The notes beneath the pieces are model-generated. The model saw nothing but the letters and a program-made list of their open reading frames with translations. It was not told the DNA's origin and made no database searches. The translations under genes and the position numbers were made by a program. From NCBI GenBank assembly GCA_027574665.1, contig CM050654.1:10410142-10474141 (forward strand): 64,000 bases of DNA. The letters are read 5' to 3'. The stretch comes from Rhynochetos jubatus (taxonomy: Eukaryota > Chordata > Aves > Eurypygiformes > Rhynochetidae). Of this stretch, positions 1 through 13,083 are shown in pieces; position 1 is the stretch's first letter; the number at the start of each line of letters is the position of its first letter.

Positions 1-967
1 GATGGTGCTGATTTTTTGGGGCTCTTCATTCTGCATTGATGGCCTTAATGTTCATTTAATATATATTTTTAAGAAAAGAAAACAAATAAGAAAGTACTTG
101 GACCTTTTAACACAAGAGGTCGCTCCGTAGCTACTGCTGAGCAAGGAAAATTAAAGCCTTAAGAAATCGTACAGCAGTGTAGTCTGTCTCTGTGCTTGTG
201 TCAGTGCTGTAAAATAGTCTGAAAATTTAAAAAAACTGAATGCAGATTCTTGTGTCTCTACTGCTGCTGTCATTCCTTGCAGAATAAAAAATTACGTCAT
301 AACCTTTTAGGAAATTTGGAATTTCAGAATTTCAGTCCATAACAACTTTCAGCAGGTCTGTGTGCATCTGTTTTACCATAATATAAAAGAACATGAATAT
401 TCATTAGTTCAAATGTGCAAAGTATTATTGTCATTCAGATTATGAATTCAGATCAGAAGGTGTGTTTTCTGTAGTGATACTACAGTATATCTGTGCTAGA
501 ATATGCTGTGTGTGGCTTTGCGGGTGGGAGATTGGTTATTTTTTTGTGGTGGCTGTTATATTTCTGTTTGAAATGTACTAGGAGAAAGAACCAATTTCTT
601 TGGCTTTATTAATGGCTTTATTTTTCATGTAGCTCATAGATTATATGTTAGTTAAAAAAATGGTGTGTGCAATTATCCAGAGGAGTTCCTAGAATCCCAA
701 ATTCTTGAGGCTGAGCCAATACTTTCTGTTGCAATGGAAGAAGATACACGTCAAGAGTAAGATCAGGTTCCAAGGCTTAAAACAGCAAGAAGGTAGCAGA
801 GATGAGGTATTACAGGAGTAGACAAGTAAAGATGGGTCGGAGGAGTAGAAAGGGTAGTAAGAGAAAAAACTGTATGTGAAAGTGTGTTTCAAAAATCTTG
901 AAAATAAATTATAAAACCAGTACATTAAACAAACAGATGAACAGTCTTCAAAGTCCTGTATTTTATG

Positions 968-1832
968 TGTGGTGGGTTGACCCTGGCTGGAGGGCAGGTG
1001 CCCCCAAAGCTGCTCTGTCACTGCCCTCCTCAGCTGTGCTGGGGAGAGAAAGTATCAGGAAAGGCTCGTGGGTCAAGACAGGAACAGGGAGGGATCACTC
1101 ACCCGTTACCGTCATGGGAAAACCAGACTTGGCTTGGAGAAAATTGATTTAATTTCTTACCAATCAAATCACAGCAGGATAATCACAGAGAGATAAACCC
1201 AAATCTCAAAACAGCTTCCCCCACCCCTCCCTTCTTCTCAGGCTCAGCTTTGCTCCCCATTTCTCTCCCTCCTCCCCTCCAGTGACACAGGGAGATGGGG
1301 AATGGGGGTGGGGGCTGGTCCATCACACGGTGTCTCTGCCGCTCCTTCCTCCTCAGGGGAGGATCCTCACACCCTGCCCCTGCTCCAGTGTGGGGTCCCT
1401 CCCACAGGAGACAGTCCTCCATGAGCTTCTCCAGTGTGAGTCCTTCCCATGGGCTACCATTGCAGCCTGGCATAGCTGGCCTCCCCATGGTCTGCACCAT
1501 GGGCTGCAGGGGAATCTCTGCTCTGGCATCTGGAGCACCACCTCCCCCTCCTTCTCCACTGACCTTGGTGTCTGCAGAGCTGTTCCTCTCATGTCCCACT
1601 CTCTCCAGCTGTAATTTCTCTTTGAGGGTTCTGGTTTTTCCCTCTTCTTAACTATATTATTCCAGAGATGCCACCACCGTCACTGGTGGGCTCGGCTTTG
1701 GCCAGCAGCGGGTCCGTCTTGGAGCCAGCTGGCATTGGCTCCATCAGATGTAGGGGAAGCTTCCAGCAGCTTCTCACAGACCCACCCCTGCAGCCCCCCA
1801 CTGCCAAAACCTTGCCATGCAAAGCCAACGCA
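968..1832 (+). mobile_element. Solo LTR-like fossil of an avian endogenous retrovirus (copy A)
   Basis: A GC-rich block of about 865 bp in AT-rich intron. It starts TGTGGTGGGTTGACCC and ends near CAAAGCCAACGCA, the TG...CA form of an LTR. The same sequence, about 190 bp longer, occurs inverted at 55976-57030. Shared landmarks include the TTACCAATCAAATCA region, the GGGGAGGATCCTCACACC box and the CTGGCATTGGCTCCATCAGA-like end. No internal retroviral genes adjoin it, so it looks like a solo LTR. I see no clear target-site duplication, so the exact ends may be off by a few bases. The ERV class was not determined. Divergence from the other copy suggests it is not recent. It is a fossil without coding capacity. 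Confidence 0.75.
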
Positions 1833-4800
1833 ATAAGAAATGAAAGGAGAATGGAAGAAAACCCTAGCGTTACCAAGGAAGAATATAATGAGTCTGAAAC
1901 TTTCATAAGTGTGTCTGAGGTTAGACACCTGAAAGTGGTTGCCTGATTGATTCTACCAGAAACTTGTTTCAGCAAGTCAGGCGTCAAATGAAGCTGTTGA
2001 ACGTCTACACGTTTTTAGGATGCACAATACATTGCATGTTTTATTTCACTATGTTTTTTATAAAGATGTATCTTGAAATATCCAGAAATTTTACTTCTTC
2101 TTGGGCCACATTTCATATCTCTGTTGGTTTGGAAAATATTACCATTAAGTGTCTGGTTTCTTTTTTATGAAGCACCACAATGCTCTTCCTGTCTTTGGGT
2201 TGTTTTTTAGTAAGAAAATAGCCTTTTTTTAGTCAACCTAGGGTTCAGTTATTGTGTACTTTCAGTCAGTGGATTTCTGAGATAGGAAATACTCAACTGC
2301 TCTTTCTGCTCAGAATGGTTTGTTTGCGTTAGCAATAAATAATGAATCACTTTGCAGATCAACCCTTGAAGTACTATTGCTATTTTGACAACTTGGATTA
2401 GCTAGTGCTCCTTCTTTTTATGAAGGTTTATCCTGCCAAGACATTCTTTGAATACTGATAATGTTGATCCTCTTGCCAGTATGGATATGTTAGAAAGAGG
2501 TATTTTTCTTCTTTCATCACCATGTTCCTTGAAAGCATATTGAATAATGAGACAGCCAAATGGAAATAATTTACATGAGTATTCAGCAAGTTTATTTAAA
2601 GTTAACATTATCTGAAGGCGTGCTAAGAACGTTCCAAAGTCAGCAACCGCTTAAACCGCGTCAAAGTCTTCAGCCCGAAATGCCATGTTCTAGCTCCCTA
2701 TGAACTCTGGCAGTATTTTACCCGAGGTGGTGTACGGCTCTTCCCTGGAACAGCAGTTTTTGCACTGCTCACCATTTAACAGCAGTAGCCCTTGACTTAG
2801 TCTTACAAGCCCCTGATGTTCAAGAAATGCCTTTATGTATTTGAAAGGCCGGTGATATGGGATACTTTATTTCTGTTCTAGTTGCCTGCGTCCCACAAAT
2901 GCTGAAATGCTAGGGGACACCCGATAACTATACCTGTTTTAACAATTGCAGATGTAATAGGGCTGAACAAATTATGGCAACAGCTAGTTTAGATAGTGCC
3001 TTCAGCAGGTCACACCATACACAACCTGTCCCATGTCTCCTGTAAAGCACAGGGGGCCCATAAGTAGACTCAATAAATTTTCCAGTTCCTGTTGAGGAAA
3101 AAATCTGCATAAAGGAATACTTTTTTCCCAGTGTTTTTCATGCATACAAAGCCTTGGTCACATAGTTCTGCCTCAAACCATATATACTGTTTGTTTTAAG
3201 AGAGAGACATGGGTCCCAGCTTCTGGTGCCAGGGGTACGTTTTTAAGCTGATCTTATACCTGTGGTTGGTGCTGACCTAAAGGATGCCATCGGGTGATGA
3301 GGCTATGTAGGTACCCTGTGGGGGCATGCTGCTTCTTAATTATTTGAATTACTGGTTTACTTCAGGTTTGGAAACAGTCTTTTTTGCATGTATGTAATGC
3401 CTGACCTTAGTTGGTTAGTTACTGACCATTTTCATTCTCTGTGGAGAAATGCTATGTTATTCTCAGCTATACTATTTTCTTTTTTTTTTCTTTACAGTAC
3501 ATCTCCTCTTATTTCCAAAGTTGGCTAATCTCAACTTACTATGTCCAATAGTCCAAAACCCATTTGTTATCTGTCTGAGTCCCCTGTAATAAGTGTGAGG
3601 TTTTTGAGACAGAGTAAGTACATTAGGCTAAATATACCATTTTTAATAATGGGTTTATAGTTTGCATTCCTTCATTCTGCTTCCAAACTCTTTTGTATCT
3701 GCATGTTGGAAAGAAATTCACAATGAGCAGAAACAGCAGCATGTAAACTCTTTCTTGCGTTGGAAGGGCTATTCCGTTTAATGTAATGATGATAAATTAA
3801 GTCCCTCCCTAATCTGTGTGTCTGAAAATATAAAGACAAATTATGATGAAGAATCTGTAGTGCTCTGCAGCCAACATGTTTTCATGCTGACCTGGGTTAT
3901 AGCTCAGTCTTTACTTCCATTCGCTGTTCAATGACTTTGCTGACAAAGCCAAACAGAGAGTTAATTATGGTGTTTTTTGTGATGAGGACACCTGTCCACT
4001 AGGAAATGCGCTGAGACCCTCAACTCAATTTACATCAGCCAGGGAACAGCTGCCAGATGGTAACTACTTTTGGTCACTACCAACCTGGTTGAATTTGAAC
4101 TGGTGACCTAGAGGTGAAATGCTTTATATCCTATTACTAATTCCTTGAGGTTTCCAGTTTCTCATCCATCACTTTTTTCAAATGACAGCACAGTATATGT
4201 CTGAAATCTCAAAACAATTACTGTTTCACATAGGCAGTGTGTGTTGCAGAATCTGAGATGTGCCTTTAGCTCTTGCAAGGCTTTCACGTTCACTTTTATA
4301 GTTAAAAAAGGTTAGCAAGGATGCTTCCAGAGCCTCCTGGGAGTTCTCCCTCTGCCTTAGCAGTGTACTCTGTTGCTGTTAGGTGTGTTCTCTGTTACTT
4401 TCGTTAACCGCTATTTTACAAAAGGCTTTTAAACCTCCCTTTATTTAAATGGAATGCACTGTAATGATGTACATCCTCCGAATGACAATTTAGGGTTAGA
4501 AACTGGTCTTTGACCGTAGTTTAATTGATTGGGAGGATATTTTTTTTTCCTTCTGTTATGGAAGTGAAATTCCTCTAAACACCCACAGTTGAACATGTGC
4601 GGTTAAAGCAGCCAAAAAACTTACAACTCTCACTGTGGTCTGTAATTTTTGAAAGGCTCTGAAGACGTGTTACTAGATGAAGGTCCTTGGCTCCTTGTAA
4701 TATCTGTTAGCTCCCCTCCTAACTTCCAGCTCCCAAATCCAAGTGTTTCTCCAGTGCATGATACTCAAGAAAGGCTTTTAATGGGGAGGGTGCTCTTGTA

Positions 4801-6301
4801 TCACAGAAGGGAAATCTGAGCAGGAAACATGTCAGAATTTGTAGGATGAACAGTTCTGTGGAAAATTACTGTCTTTCAGCAAGTCCCCCAATAGCTGTAA
4901 TGTCTGATGCCCATGGGATAGATAGGTATGTCAGCTGCATCTGATGTGGGGGGAATGGTGCCTCGAGCTCCTCGATTGCATGCCTCTGCTGGTAGTTGTC
5001 CTACCGGCACTTACGAAGTGCATGGAACAACTGATTCCTCAGAGTCAAGTACAAAATATGTAGGGAAAATAATCATCATTTTATAGAGAGTTGCATTATT
5101 TTTCTTTAAGCTATATTGGAAAAACTGCAGTGATTTCTGTTATCAAGGGAGGATTATGCAAGACCTCTCTTTTAGTGAGATAACTTACCATTAGTTTCAA
5201 ACCCAGACACCAATTACAGCGCAGAGCAGATAAACAGCATCAACGCTTTTCAAGGCTAGGATTTTAAAGAATGTGGTTAAGACTTTATCTTGGTGCCTTC
5301 TTGATCTTAGCTGAGAGGTTTTCTTTCCACTCCAGTGAACGTGCCAGCCCTTGCAGCTAGGTGTCTGTGCATCATAAACAAAAGCGGTTATACATGTTGT
5401 ACAAGGTAGTGTCTTTTTGTTTCCCTTCGGCTGTATTCAAACTTTGGATATGGCTGCCTGGCTTTGTTCCTGTTCGTAAGCCCTCTTAACAGGTAGGCAG
5501 TGATGTTTTCAGTTTTGTTGCAGCCTAATAAACTATTAAGCTTTATGTCAGGAAAGCTAAGGAACATACTGGGCCAAAGAGTTAACTGCAGTGAGCTCCC
5601 AGATGTCAGGGTGACAGGGTTTTTGAAGCATGTAAAACAAAATTAGGGACACTGTGAAATACAGTTCTCTTACAGAGCTAACTCATGTTACGTTACCAAC
5701 CTAGAGTTCATGTACAGTGCTTGCTCTACTAGACCTTGACTTTTTATTACAGGATAAGTAACACAACGATTATCACAAAATAAGTGAGGAAAATAGATGC
5801 GTTCTGGGTAGCAAAAGTCTACTTGGTTGTTACTGCCATTAAGTAGCACTAAGGTAAACAGGATGAGTCTGTCTAACTCGAAACATCATAGTTGCACTGC
5901 ATAACCACAGTCAGCAACAGCATCCAGTCCCCAGCTCTCATTAGATTTTTCATTTATCTGTGATTGTGAATCATCGTGGCTGTTGGTAGAAGCTCTAAAA
6001 TATGAATGATAGTTGGGGACAAGGAGTGGCTGCATTATTTCTCTGTCCTTCGTTGGTGTCTTTGAGGAGACAAATCAGGAGCAGCTCTTTTTCTCCTTAG
6101 TGCCATACACCAGAGACCCTGGTGGGAAGAGGCTGCATATTCCTTCTCCACTCTTTACACATTTTTTTCAAGGGATCCTCTGGGCTATGTGTGTGCATCC
6201 CAAAATAACAGAGATGCCTGCTCCATGTGTGCATGTACGTTGTCATCCTTCACAAAAGTATGCATATGCCTGTGTCCTGGGGCTGGATAGGGTGGAGAAA
6301 T

Positions 6302-6331
6302 ACATACACACAGACACACACACGCACATAC
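6302..6331. repeat. CA-rich microsatellite
   Basis: Interrupted (CA)n tract with two G interruptions inside PMS1 intron. Short and imperfect. Confidence 0.8.
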
Positions 6332-7833
6332 TTACCTTCTGTGTAAATGCAATAGATTTTATATACGTTATGCCATTTTGTAAGATCTATATCATGTAAT
6401 CCCCTTCAATGAAACAAGGAGGGAGGTGGGATATATTTGGCTAGCTCTAGCAAAACCTAAGATGGGCCGTATGTAATAATATATCTTTGAGTAGGCTGTT
6501 TCTGCAGTGTCATCATACTGATTAGAGTCAGATTCTTCCTTGGCTCATCCTGGACACCCGCTTTATATGACCTAGAAAAAAAATATGGGGGGTGTGTGTG
6601 GGTGTGTATTTTTAGCTACACTAAAGGGTATAATCAAGGTTAAAAAAATAGGGTACTGCAGGAACCTCATGGAAACGGGCACTTTCTAAAATGCATGAAG
6701 TAGAATGGGCATTGTTTCTTACGGGATTTTTTAATGCTTGTTGATACATGTAGAGAGTCTAGAAAAATTATTTTCTCTAAATTACCAGCTAGTCCTAGGT
6801 TGTTGCCTCATGATGTGTGGTCAGGGCTAAAAATGAACACGCAGTCTATTCTGTGTTTATATAGTATACAAATTTAGGAGTTGCCTGGCTTCTTTAGTAT
6901 GCAGGCTTTAATTTATCATACAGTGGTAACTAGTTCCTAAAATGTATCTGTAGTTCTGAGTATTAATATCCGATAAATATATGACTAGTTAAAAAATACT
7001 CCCTGAACTTATTAACAGTATCTACTTTTAGCAAGTTTGCATTTAATAAGTTCTCATGTTCCACAGCTTTCTTAAAACCACCGTACTGAAGTGTTCTCAC
7101 AGTCCCAAGTATCAGCCGTTCAGCAGGTCAAGCAGTGTAATAACCTTGCATTAATCAGCAGCTAGGATTTATATCTGTACCTGTGGCATCACGCTAGTAT
7201 AAGCTAAAATAAACAGCATGATGTTTATATTAGTCACGTAACAAGTGTCTTTCTCAGGTTGGTCACATGCATTTAATTTAAAATACAACCAGTAAAGAAA
7301 AAATTGCTTGACGGTTGGTGTTTCCATTTTAAGTCATCAGTTTTAAAATAGAAGCAGTACAGGATATGTTTTATAAGAGGAACTCTGAAGAAGAGGACAA
7401 ATTCCTTCATCGCTCCAAAATGTCTTTGTGGAGATTTACAGCAGGTGTCGAGGAGAGAGCCTGAGAGGCAGCATGTTTTGAGCACCCACGGGCTGTCCTT
7501 TGCTGCTGCCGGAGGACGGTGGGAACTCTCCCTGCCAGAGCTGTGGACACCCGGCCCGTGGCTCTGCTTGCTCATTTCTCCTTCTCCCCTTTATGTATTC
7601 CCTGCCCTCCCTGACGTAAATTGCCCTTTATGTTTGAGGGGTTTGTGCTTGCTGTAGGATGACTGAGCTGGGATCCAGCATGTGCTGAGGGCTGTCAGGC
7701 TGCTGTGCAGGAGCTGAATTAAATCCAGGCAGGACTAAAAAGCCCCACTTCACAAATGGTGGAGAGTGTATGTGAAAATGGAAAATTAAAAATTGGGGCA
7801 ATGGTTTTAGGTTCAACAATCTCAAAGCTTTAC

Positions 7834-7941
7834 AATTCCACCTGTCCTGTAGGAAGGGAATATCATTTTACAGGAGCACCGTGTTCTTCTGTGGAATTCA
7901 CCCCTCAAGGCCAGCAAATATCCTACTGGACAGGTGGAATT
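7834..7941. repeat. Near-perfect 21-bp inverted repeat with 66-base loop
   Basis: The left arm (7834-7854, beginning AATTCCACCTGTCC) and right arm (7921-7941, ending GGACAGGTGGAATT) are reverse complements at 20 of 21 positions. The flanks also carry related words outside the arms (ATCTCAA on the left, TTGAGAT on the right), so the stem may extend imperfectly to about 7818-7977. It could be the core of an old foldback or MITE-like element, or a hairpin transcript within the PMS1 intron. No terminal duplication was established. Confidence 0.7.
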
Positions 7942-9115
7942 TTAAGGCTGTGTATTGCATTTCTTGAGATGGGTGCATGTGTATTCTTTGCTCGCTCACC
8001 ATCCTTTTCACATAACATCCTGTACCAGAATACTGTGAACTCGTTTTGAATTTATCGGACACTTAGCACCTATTTAAAACATCAGTTTTAAACGTCACTA
8101 TAACGTCAGATTTAAAGTGCAAGTCGCTGCATTTATTTTTCCTTTTGTGTTTGAATGTTGCACATTAACATACGCTCAGTCAGCGAACAGTGACAGAAAG
8201 AGATATCAAGCAGATCTGAATCTAGCAGTCTCAGTTGCCTAGAAGCAGAAAGCCAACTAAGCAAATTTCTTTTTGTTGTTGATACACAGCAGTAAAAGAC
8301 AGCAGGTTCAGAGTTAAATTTGTGGCTGTTTAATACAGGACTTCTCATTAGTGAGAGACAAAATTTTACCTCCCAAAGTGTAAGTGGACTTGACAGGTAA
8401 CTTCTGGTGCAAGTTGCAGTTCACACTGCCTTACTGTATTCGTTAAGTCTTTGTAGTGGGATTGCAAGGTATGTAGCTAATAGAGCATATACCCTTTTAT
8501 CCTTCTAACTTCTGCAAAGTTTTCATTAGACAAACAACTTCTTTCCTTATGAATGCTTCCTTAGAAACTCCTTTCCTTTCTAAGTAGCAGGCTTGTCATA
8601 GACCTAGAGTAGTCAGATGAGAGACAGATGCGAGGTGTGAATAGCCTGATTTCTACCAAAACAGCCTACCTCTTAAGTGTCAGGAGCACTGCAGTGCCCA
8701 CCTTCAAATGTTGACCGCCATGCCAGAGTCATGTCATAAACTCGCAATCTATATGCTCAGTAAAAACGCAAAGCCTACTGTGAGATATCTAAGAGAAGTA
8801 GTATTTTTATTGATTTGTTTTTAAGAATCATTTCAGGTACAGAAGTCCAGATTATCCATTTAACATTCATAAATACAAGTTTTGCTTAATTTTCCGATTG
8901 CTACACGTCTAAATAAGTAATACAATATGAGAGGACATGCCAAAAAGTACCATATCATGTGTGAACACTGAAAGTTGTGAATGTAAGAGGGTCAAAGTAC
9001 AGAATGTTACATATACAGTATGTGTGCAGTTGCATATGCATGTTCCTAGACATGACTTGAGTTCAACAAATATAAATATAATGTCAAAAATTTGACTCTG
9101 TGCCATTTGTTTCAG

Positions 9116-9232
9116 GCAGTTATTTGGCAGAAGACCAGGGTGTCAGATCACAAAATGGCCTGTATGTCAGTTCTGGGAAGAGCCATTATGGGCAGTATGG
9201 TACCTTTTCAACACTCCTGTGAAGATCCTGAG
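9116..9232 (+). CDS. PMS1: PMS1 coding exon (transducer domain; first exon in window)
   Basis: Encodes 39 residues starting [20 protein letters not shown] and ending HSCEDPE, in phase 0 at both ends. The matching human exon also encodes 39 residues ([20 protein letters not shown]...). The acceptor is tttgtttcag and the donor is gtgagt. This is part of the transducer (ribosomal S5-like) half of the MutL N-terminal ATPase module, which couples ATP binding to domain closure. No in-frame stop. The protein start lies several exons upstream of the window, so the partial open frame that can be read from an upstream ATG at 9092 is not the real start. Confidence 0.95.
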
Positions 9233-12200
9233 GTGAGTTTAAGCTTCCTTCTCCCAAATCCACTTGAAGCCTGTCAATGATGAGAGCTAAATCAATATTC
9301 AGAAACAAGGAGACTTTGGGAAAGAGAATATTATCTCCAGATTGACATCTGATTAATGCATTTGATAACATTACTGTCCTCTCTGTAAAATTAATTGGTT
9401 TGGTGATTGAAAATCCACTCCAAGAATCATCTAGTCAGGACTCATGTGGCACTGATCAAATGGCAGTAAAAACAGTTGTGATGACAAATGCAGAATTGCT
9501 GATTGCTCAGAGCTGTCTAACTTGGGATTCCTGGCCCACAGGCAGGTTGTGCGCTGATTAATATCTAAGCATTTATATCGTTCTCATCCTTGTGGCCTCT
9601 TAGCCTCACACTCCAAAGAATATCTCCTTAATTTTAGTGAGGCTACCTCACTAGCAGCAAAAGAAACACATACTTAGCAGCGAAGTTACGCAAAATTTCC
9701 ACTAAATAGACACATCAAGGAAATGCTAGTTAGTTTTCAAAAAATTAAGTACACTTGACTTTCTTTGTCCCTGTCGAAACGGAGGGAATTCCCAATTATA
9801 TTCTCCTTTGTCTAATATTTAAAAAAATGTCTAACTCTGCTTCCATTTTTGTTGGAGACATGAAAGGGAGTCCTGCTACTGCTGATCCTTCAAAGTGGTG
9901 TTTTCCTGTATCTTGTAGTAATAAATCTTGAGCTGTCACATAGATTAGATGAATCACCATCTGTAAAGTCACAGTGGGTTTTAAACACAACCTACCATCC
10001 ATTATTCATTTATATTTAATAAAGCCTAAACATATGTATTAAGCTTTAATAGCATTATTTAGACTTAAATCTTGAGTTTGTTAGAATGCTTGTAGTATAC
10101 ATGTGCTGAGAAGGGGGAAAAAAGCAAAGTTGCTTCTTGTGGTTTACAAAGTTTTAGTTGCTTATGTCTGAACCCAACATCCAGAGTCGTTCTTACCTGG
10201 ATGCAGGGTAGTTGTGCCCCACAGGGCGAGTGCAGGGGGCTCTGAAGGGAAGACATGGGGGTATTTAGAAGGGACTAGCTTGAAGGAGGCACTCAGGTTC
10301 TCACATTACCTCTCTGCTATATCATGAGGCATCCATATTCCTTGAATAGAAGTTGGGGAACATTCCATCTCTCTCTCTGTCTCTAAATAGTGTGTAAAAT
10401 ACCATGTGCATCATTTAGGTGTATAAGTGATCCATGCATATTGCTCATGCACAAATTGATGTTCAGAAACCATGGACATTTCTAAATTAAGCAGCCAAAC
10501 GCTATGAAATGACAGAATTAAGGTTGTCTGCATAACTCCTTCTTTCTCCCTTTCTCCCTCATGTGCAGGTATTGGATAGGTATTTAATGACAAGGTATAT
10601 GCTGCTATTTCTCCTTCCTGTTAGGCCCATGACTCATTCAGGACACAGAGGGCAGCTCTTTAATTCTTTTCCTTTTTCACTTGTTCATTATGTGGCTTCA
10701 TACTCCTTTGCTGGCTCCAAAGTCTACTCTGAAGACAAAACTGATGTGGTTATAAAAAACTTTCACGAAGCTGTACCTTTCTAACTGCAGAGCTAAAACT
10801 TCCGTAATGAGTGATTCAGGGGTTTTAAAGACTGGCCTTCTTCAGACACCTTTGTTACGAGGACTGAATGAAACAAGAATGCTTTTCAAGCTGACTGCAA
10901 GTCATGTAAACTCAGGAGGTACTTGTAAAATAAAAAGAAAACTAGTAAAAAGTTGTGTCAACTCTTTATTTTCTATGTACAAACCAGCATCTATGCTTTT
11001 CACTTCCCCAGTCTTGTAAATAGATGGATCTGTTGTGGCTGAAAATTTTTCCACAGGAAGTTTTCTTAGTCTCTTCTTTTTCTGTGGAGGTTAGGTTTAG
11101 CAGATACACATCCCACCGGGAAAAAGATAAGTACTTACGAAAGACCACTCAATACAGATATATTTTAATACATATGTAAATTGCTTTTAATTAAAGTGTT
11201 AACTTTGAAAACGCTTGATCTAATTAACAGCAAAAATTCTGTAATATTTTCCAGTCTCTATAATTTTGTCTTTAAACTTCATATACTTTCGTATATGAAA
11301 ATTCTAATTGTTAAGACTTGGTTTAGAAATTGTTGCTAACTTTTCATGAGCATACTGATATCCTCCGTGGCTGTAAATAGTAACAGCAGTCAGCCGTTTC
11401 TAAATCTGGCAACCTCTTAAATGAGTTATTTAGAGACTTTCAGTTTTGCTTTAATGTTGTCTATATAAGAATATTGTTTGAAGGCAAAGACTCGTACAAA
11501 TACTTGGGAATGAGAAAGGGAGCTTGAAGCGTAGAGGAGGAATGTTCAGGGAGGATGTGCTAAAGTTGCAGAACAAAATGTAGAAGCGCTGCATGTTGTT
11601 TTCTGATAATCATCCAACAGATATTTGACACCTCTTTAACTTGACCAGTGGTGTTTGGTTATGTGCAACGTTGCTGACCAGAACACTCCAGCTTTAGCAC
11701 AGAATGCTTATTACAAGGTCAAGAGGGAATAAGGGAGCACATGAGCAGAGAGCTGGCATGACGTAGATGAATGGGAAGGATAGGCCAAATCCCAGGGATT
11801 TTAAATTCCGTTTCAAATGCATGATAATTTGGATATTAGTAAATACAAGGGGTTCTGCCAAAAGCAAAGCTAACAAGGTCTGACTTCTGTGTTCTGTGAT
11901 CCACCCTGCCACCAGAACATTCTCCAGGCTTTCCTGTATCTCCAAAATCTCCATCCTCACGATGCCCCAGTGTTCCTCCACCTATTAGTGGGGTGGTTGT
12001 GTGGAGCAGTATGTGGGCTGGTTGGCACAACAGTGCTTACATGCTAATGGATCCTGTCATATGCAAAGTTACCATTGCCTTTTCCTCAGTAAGGTCATTA
12101 TCTTGAGGCTCTCCTTTCCAAACATCTGTCAGTTATCACAGAAATTGTGGAATTGTAATATCTTTGGGATTTCTGCTGCTTCATCAGATTGAACTGAAAT

Positions 12201-12960
12201 CAATCCAATGGTTTCAAAGTTGCTTGGTGGGGGAGGTGACGGGACAGGCAGCACAAGTCATTGGCCTCATTTTGACCTGAAAAAGACCTAAGCTAAAGAA
12301 TCACAACAGAAAAATCTTAGAACTTGGAGTTAGCGTTAGGTACTTGAATCGTGTGATTTTTCTGAGGCTCCTTGGCAGTGCTGTGTGCTCACAGGTTCTG
12401 CTGCCATCTGTGAATCGTGGGTGCTCAGCACTCTTGAGAGTCAGATGATTTGGATACAGGTGGCGTAGGTAAATTTAGGTGCCCTGAATAAATGCCCTAT
12501 GACAGGCTATTTAAGGTGCCCTGCGTGGAGCAAGGGAGGGACTGTGTGTTTTGGGCTTTCCCCGTAGGAGTTATTCACTGATGCCTTCGCTAGGTTGGGC
12601 AGCGATGTGTGCCTGTGGCTTGTGCAGGGGTTAAGCTGGCCACCCTGCGGTCAGCAAGCCTAGAGCTGCCTGGCGGTGTTCCCCACAGCCCTCAGATGCA
12701 GGCAGCAACCGGATGCAACTGGCAGTCCCAGTGGGAAGTTTCTCAATAAATTGATTAAGGGAAATAGATACAAACCCATCCTTCTTGACCTCTTTATTGT
12801 TTTATTTAAGTGCTTTTATTTTTTTTTGTGTCATAACTTCCAGGAAGCAATGCATGCATTTGAATGACCTGGACTCCTGTAAAATTTCACTTTAATATCT
12901 CACCTCTAAACAAAAAAATCAACCTTTGGGGTTTTATACTGTATTTTTTTATCATTGCAG
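9233..12960 (+). other. PMS1: PMS1 intron
   Basis: 3.7 kb GT-AG intron (gtgagt ... atcattgcag). Mostly AT-rich sequence. A more GC-rich patch at about 12380-12750 may be an old repeat, but I could not name it. Short open frames here look random. No second gene seen. Confidence 0.85.
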
Positions 12961-13083
12961 ATAAATCTTTCTGGATTTCTCCCAAAAGCCAAGTCAGGTG
13001 GTTCTTTGACAAGCCTTTCAAGTTCCGAAAGGAGTTTCATTTTTATAAATAATCGTCCAGTTCATGAGAAGGAAATACTGAAG
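12961..13083 (+). CDS. PMS1: PMS1 coding exon (transducer domain, MutL FIN-R-V motif)
   Basis: Encodes 41 residues, phase 0 at both ends, starting INLSGFLPK and ending HEKEILK. The human exon is the same length (IYLSGFLPK ... HQKDILK). The segment [11 protein letters not shown] (13030-13062) is the MutL-family motif that continues the S5-like fold of the transducer domain and is a hallmark of MutL, MLH and PMS proteins. The acceptor is atcattgcag and the donor is gtaatg. Flanking PMS1 exons are in the same order and orientation. Confidence 0.96.

Larger units (their letters stand above)
1..9115 (+). other. PMS1: PMS1 intron (5' end outside window)
   Basis: No coding exon was recognised here. 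The preceding PMS1 exon (ending in a peptide like the human FVHNK) was searched for and is absent. Contents: one LTR fossil at 968-1832, a CA-rich microsatellite at 6302-6331, a GT-rich run near 6586-6608, a moderately GC-rich stretch at 7440-7760 and a long inverted repeat at 7834-7941. The rest is AT-rich single-copy-looking sequence. It ends with the acceptor tttgtttcag at 9106-9115. Confidence 0.85.

Noticed and set aside
1183-1614. Several overlapping open frames on both strands in the first LTR copy
   Set aside because: They follow from the GC-rich, stop-poor composition of the LTR, and similar frames recur in the second copy; they are not genes.
1-9115. Search for the N-terminal PMS1 exons (ATPase motifs such as ELIENSLDAG and YGFRGEAL)
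   Set aside because: No stretch in any frame resembles them, so they must lie upstream of the window.
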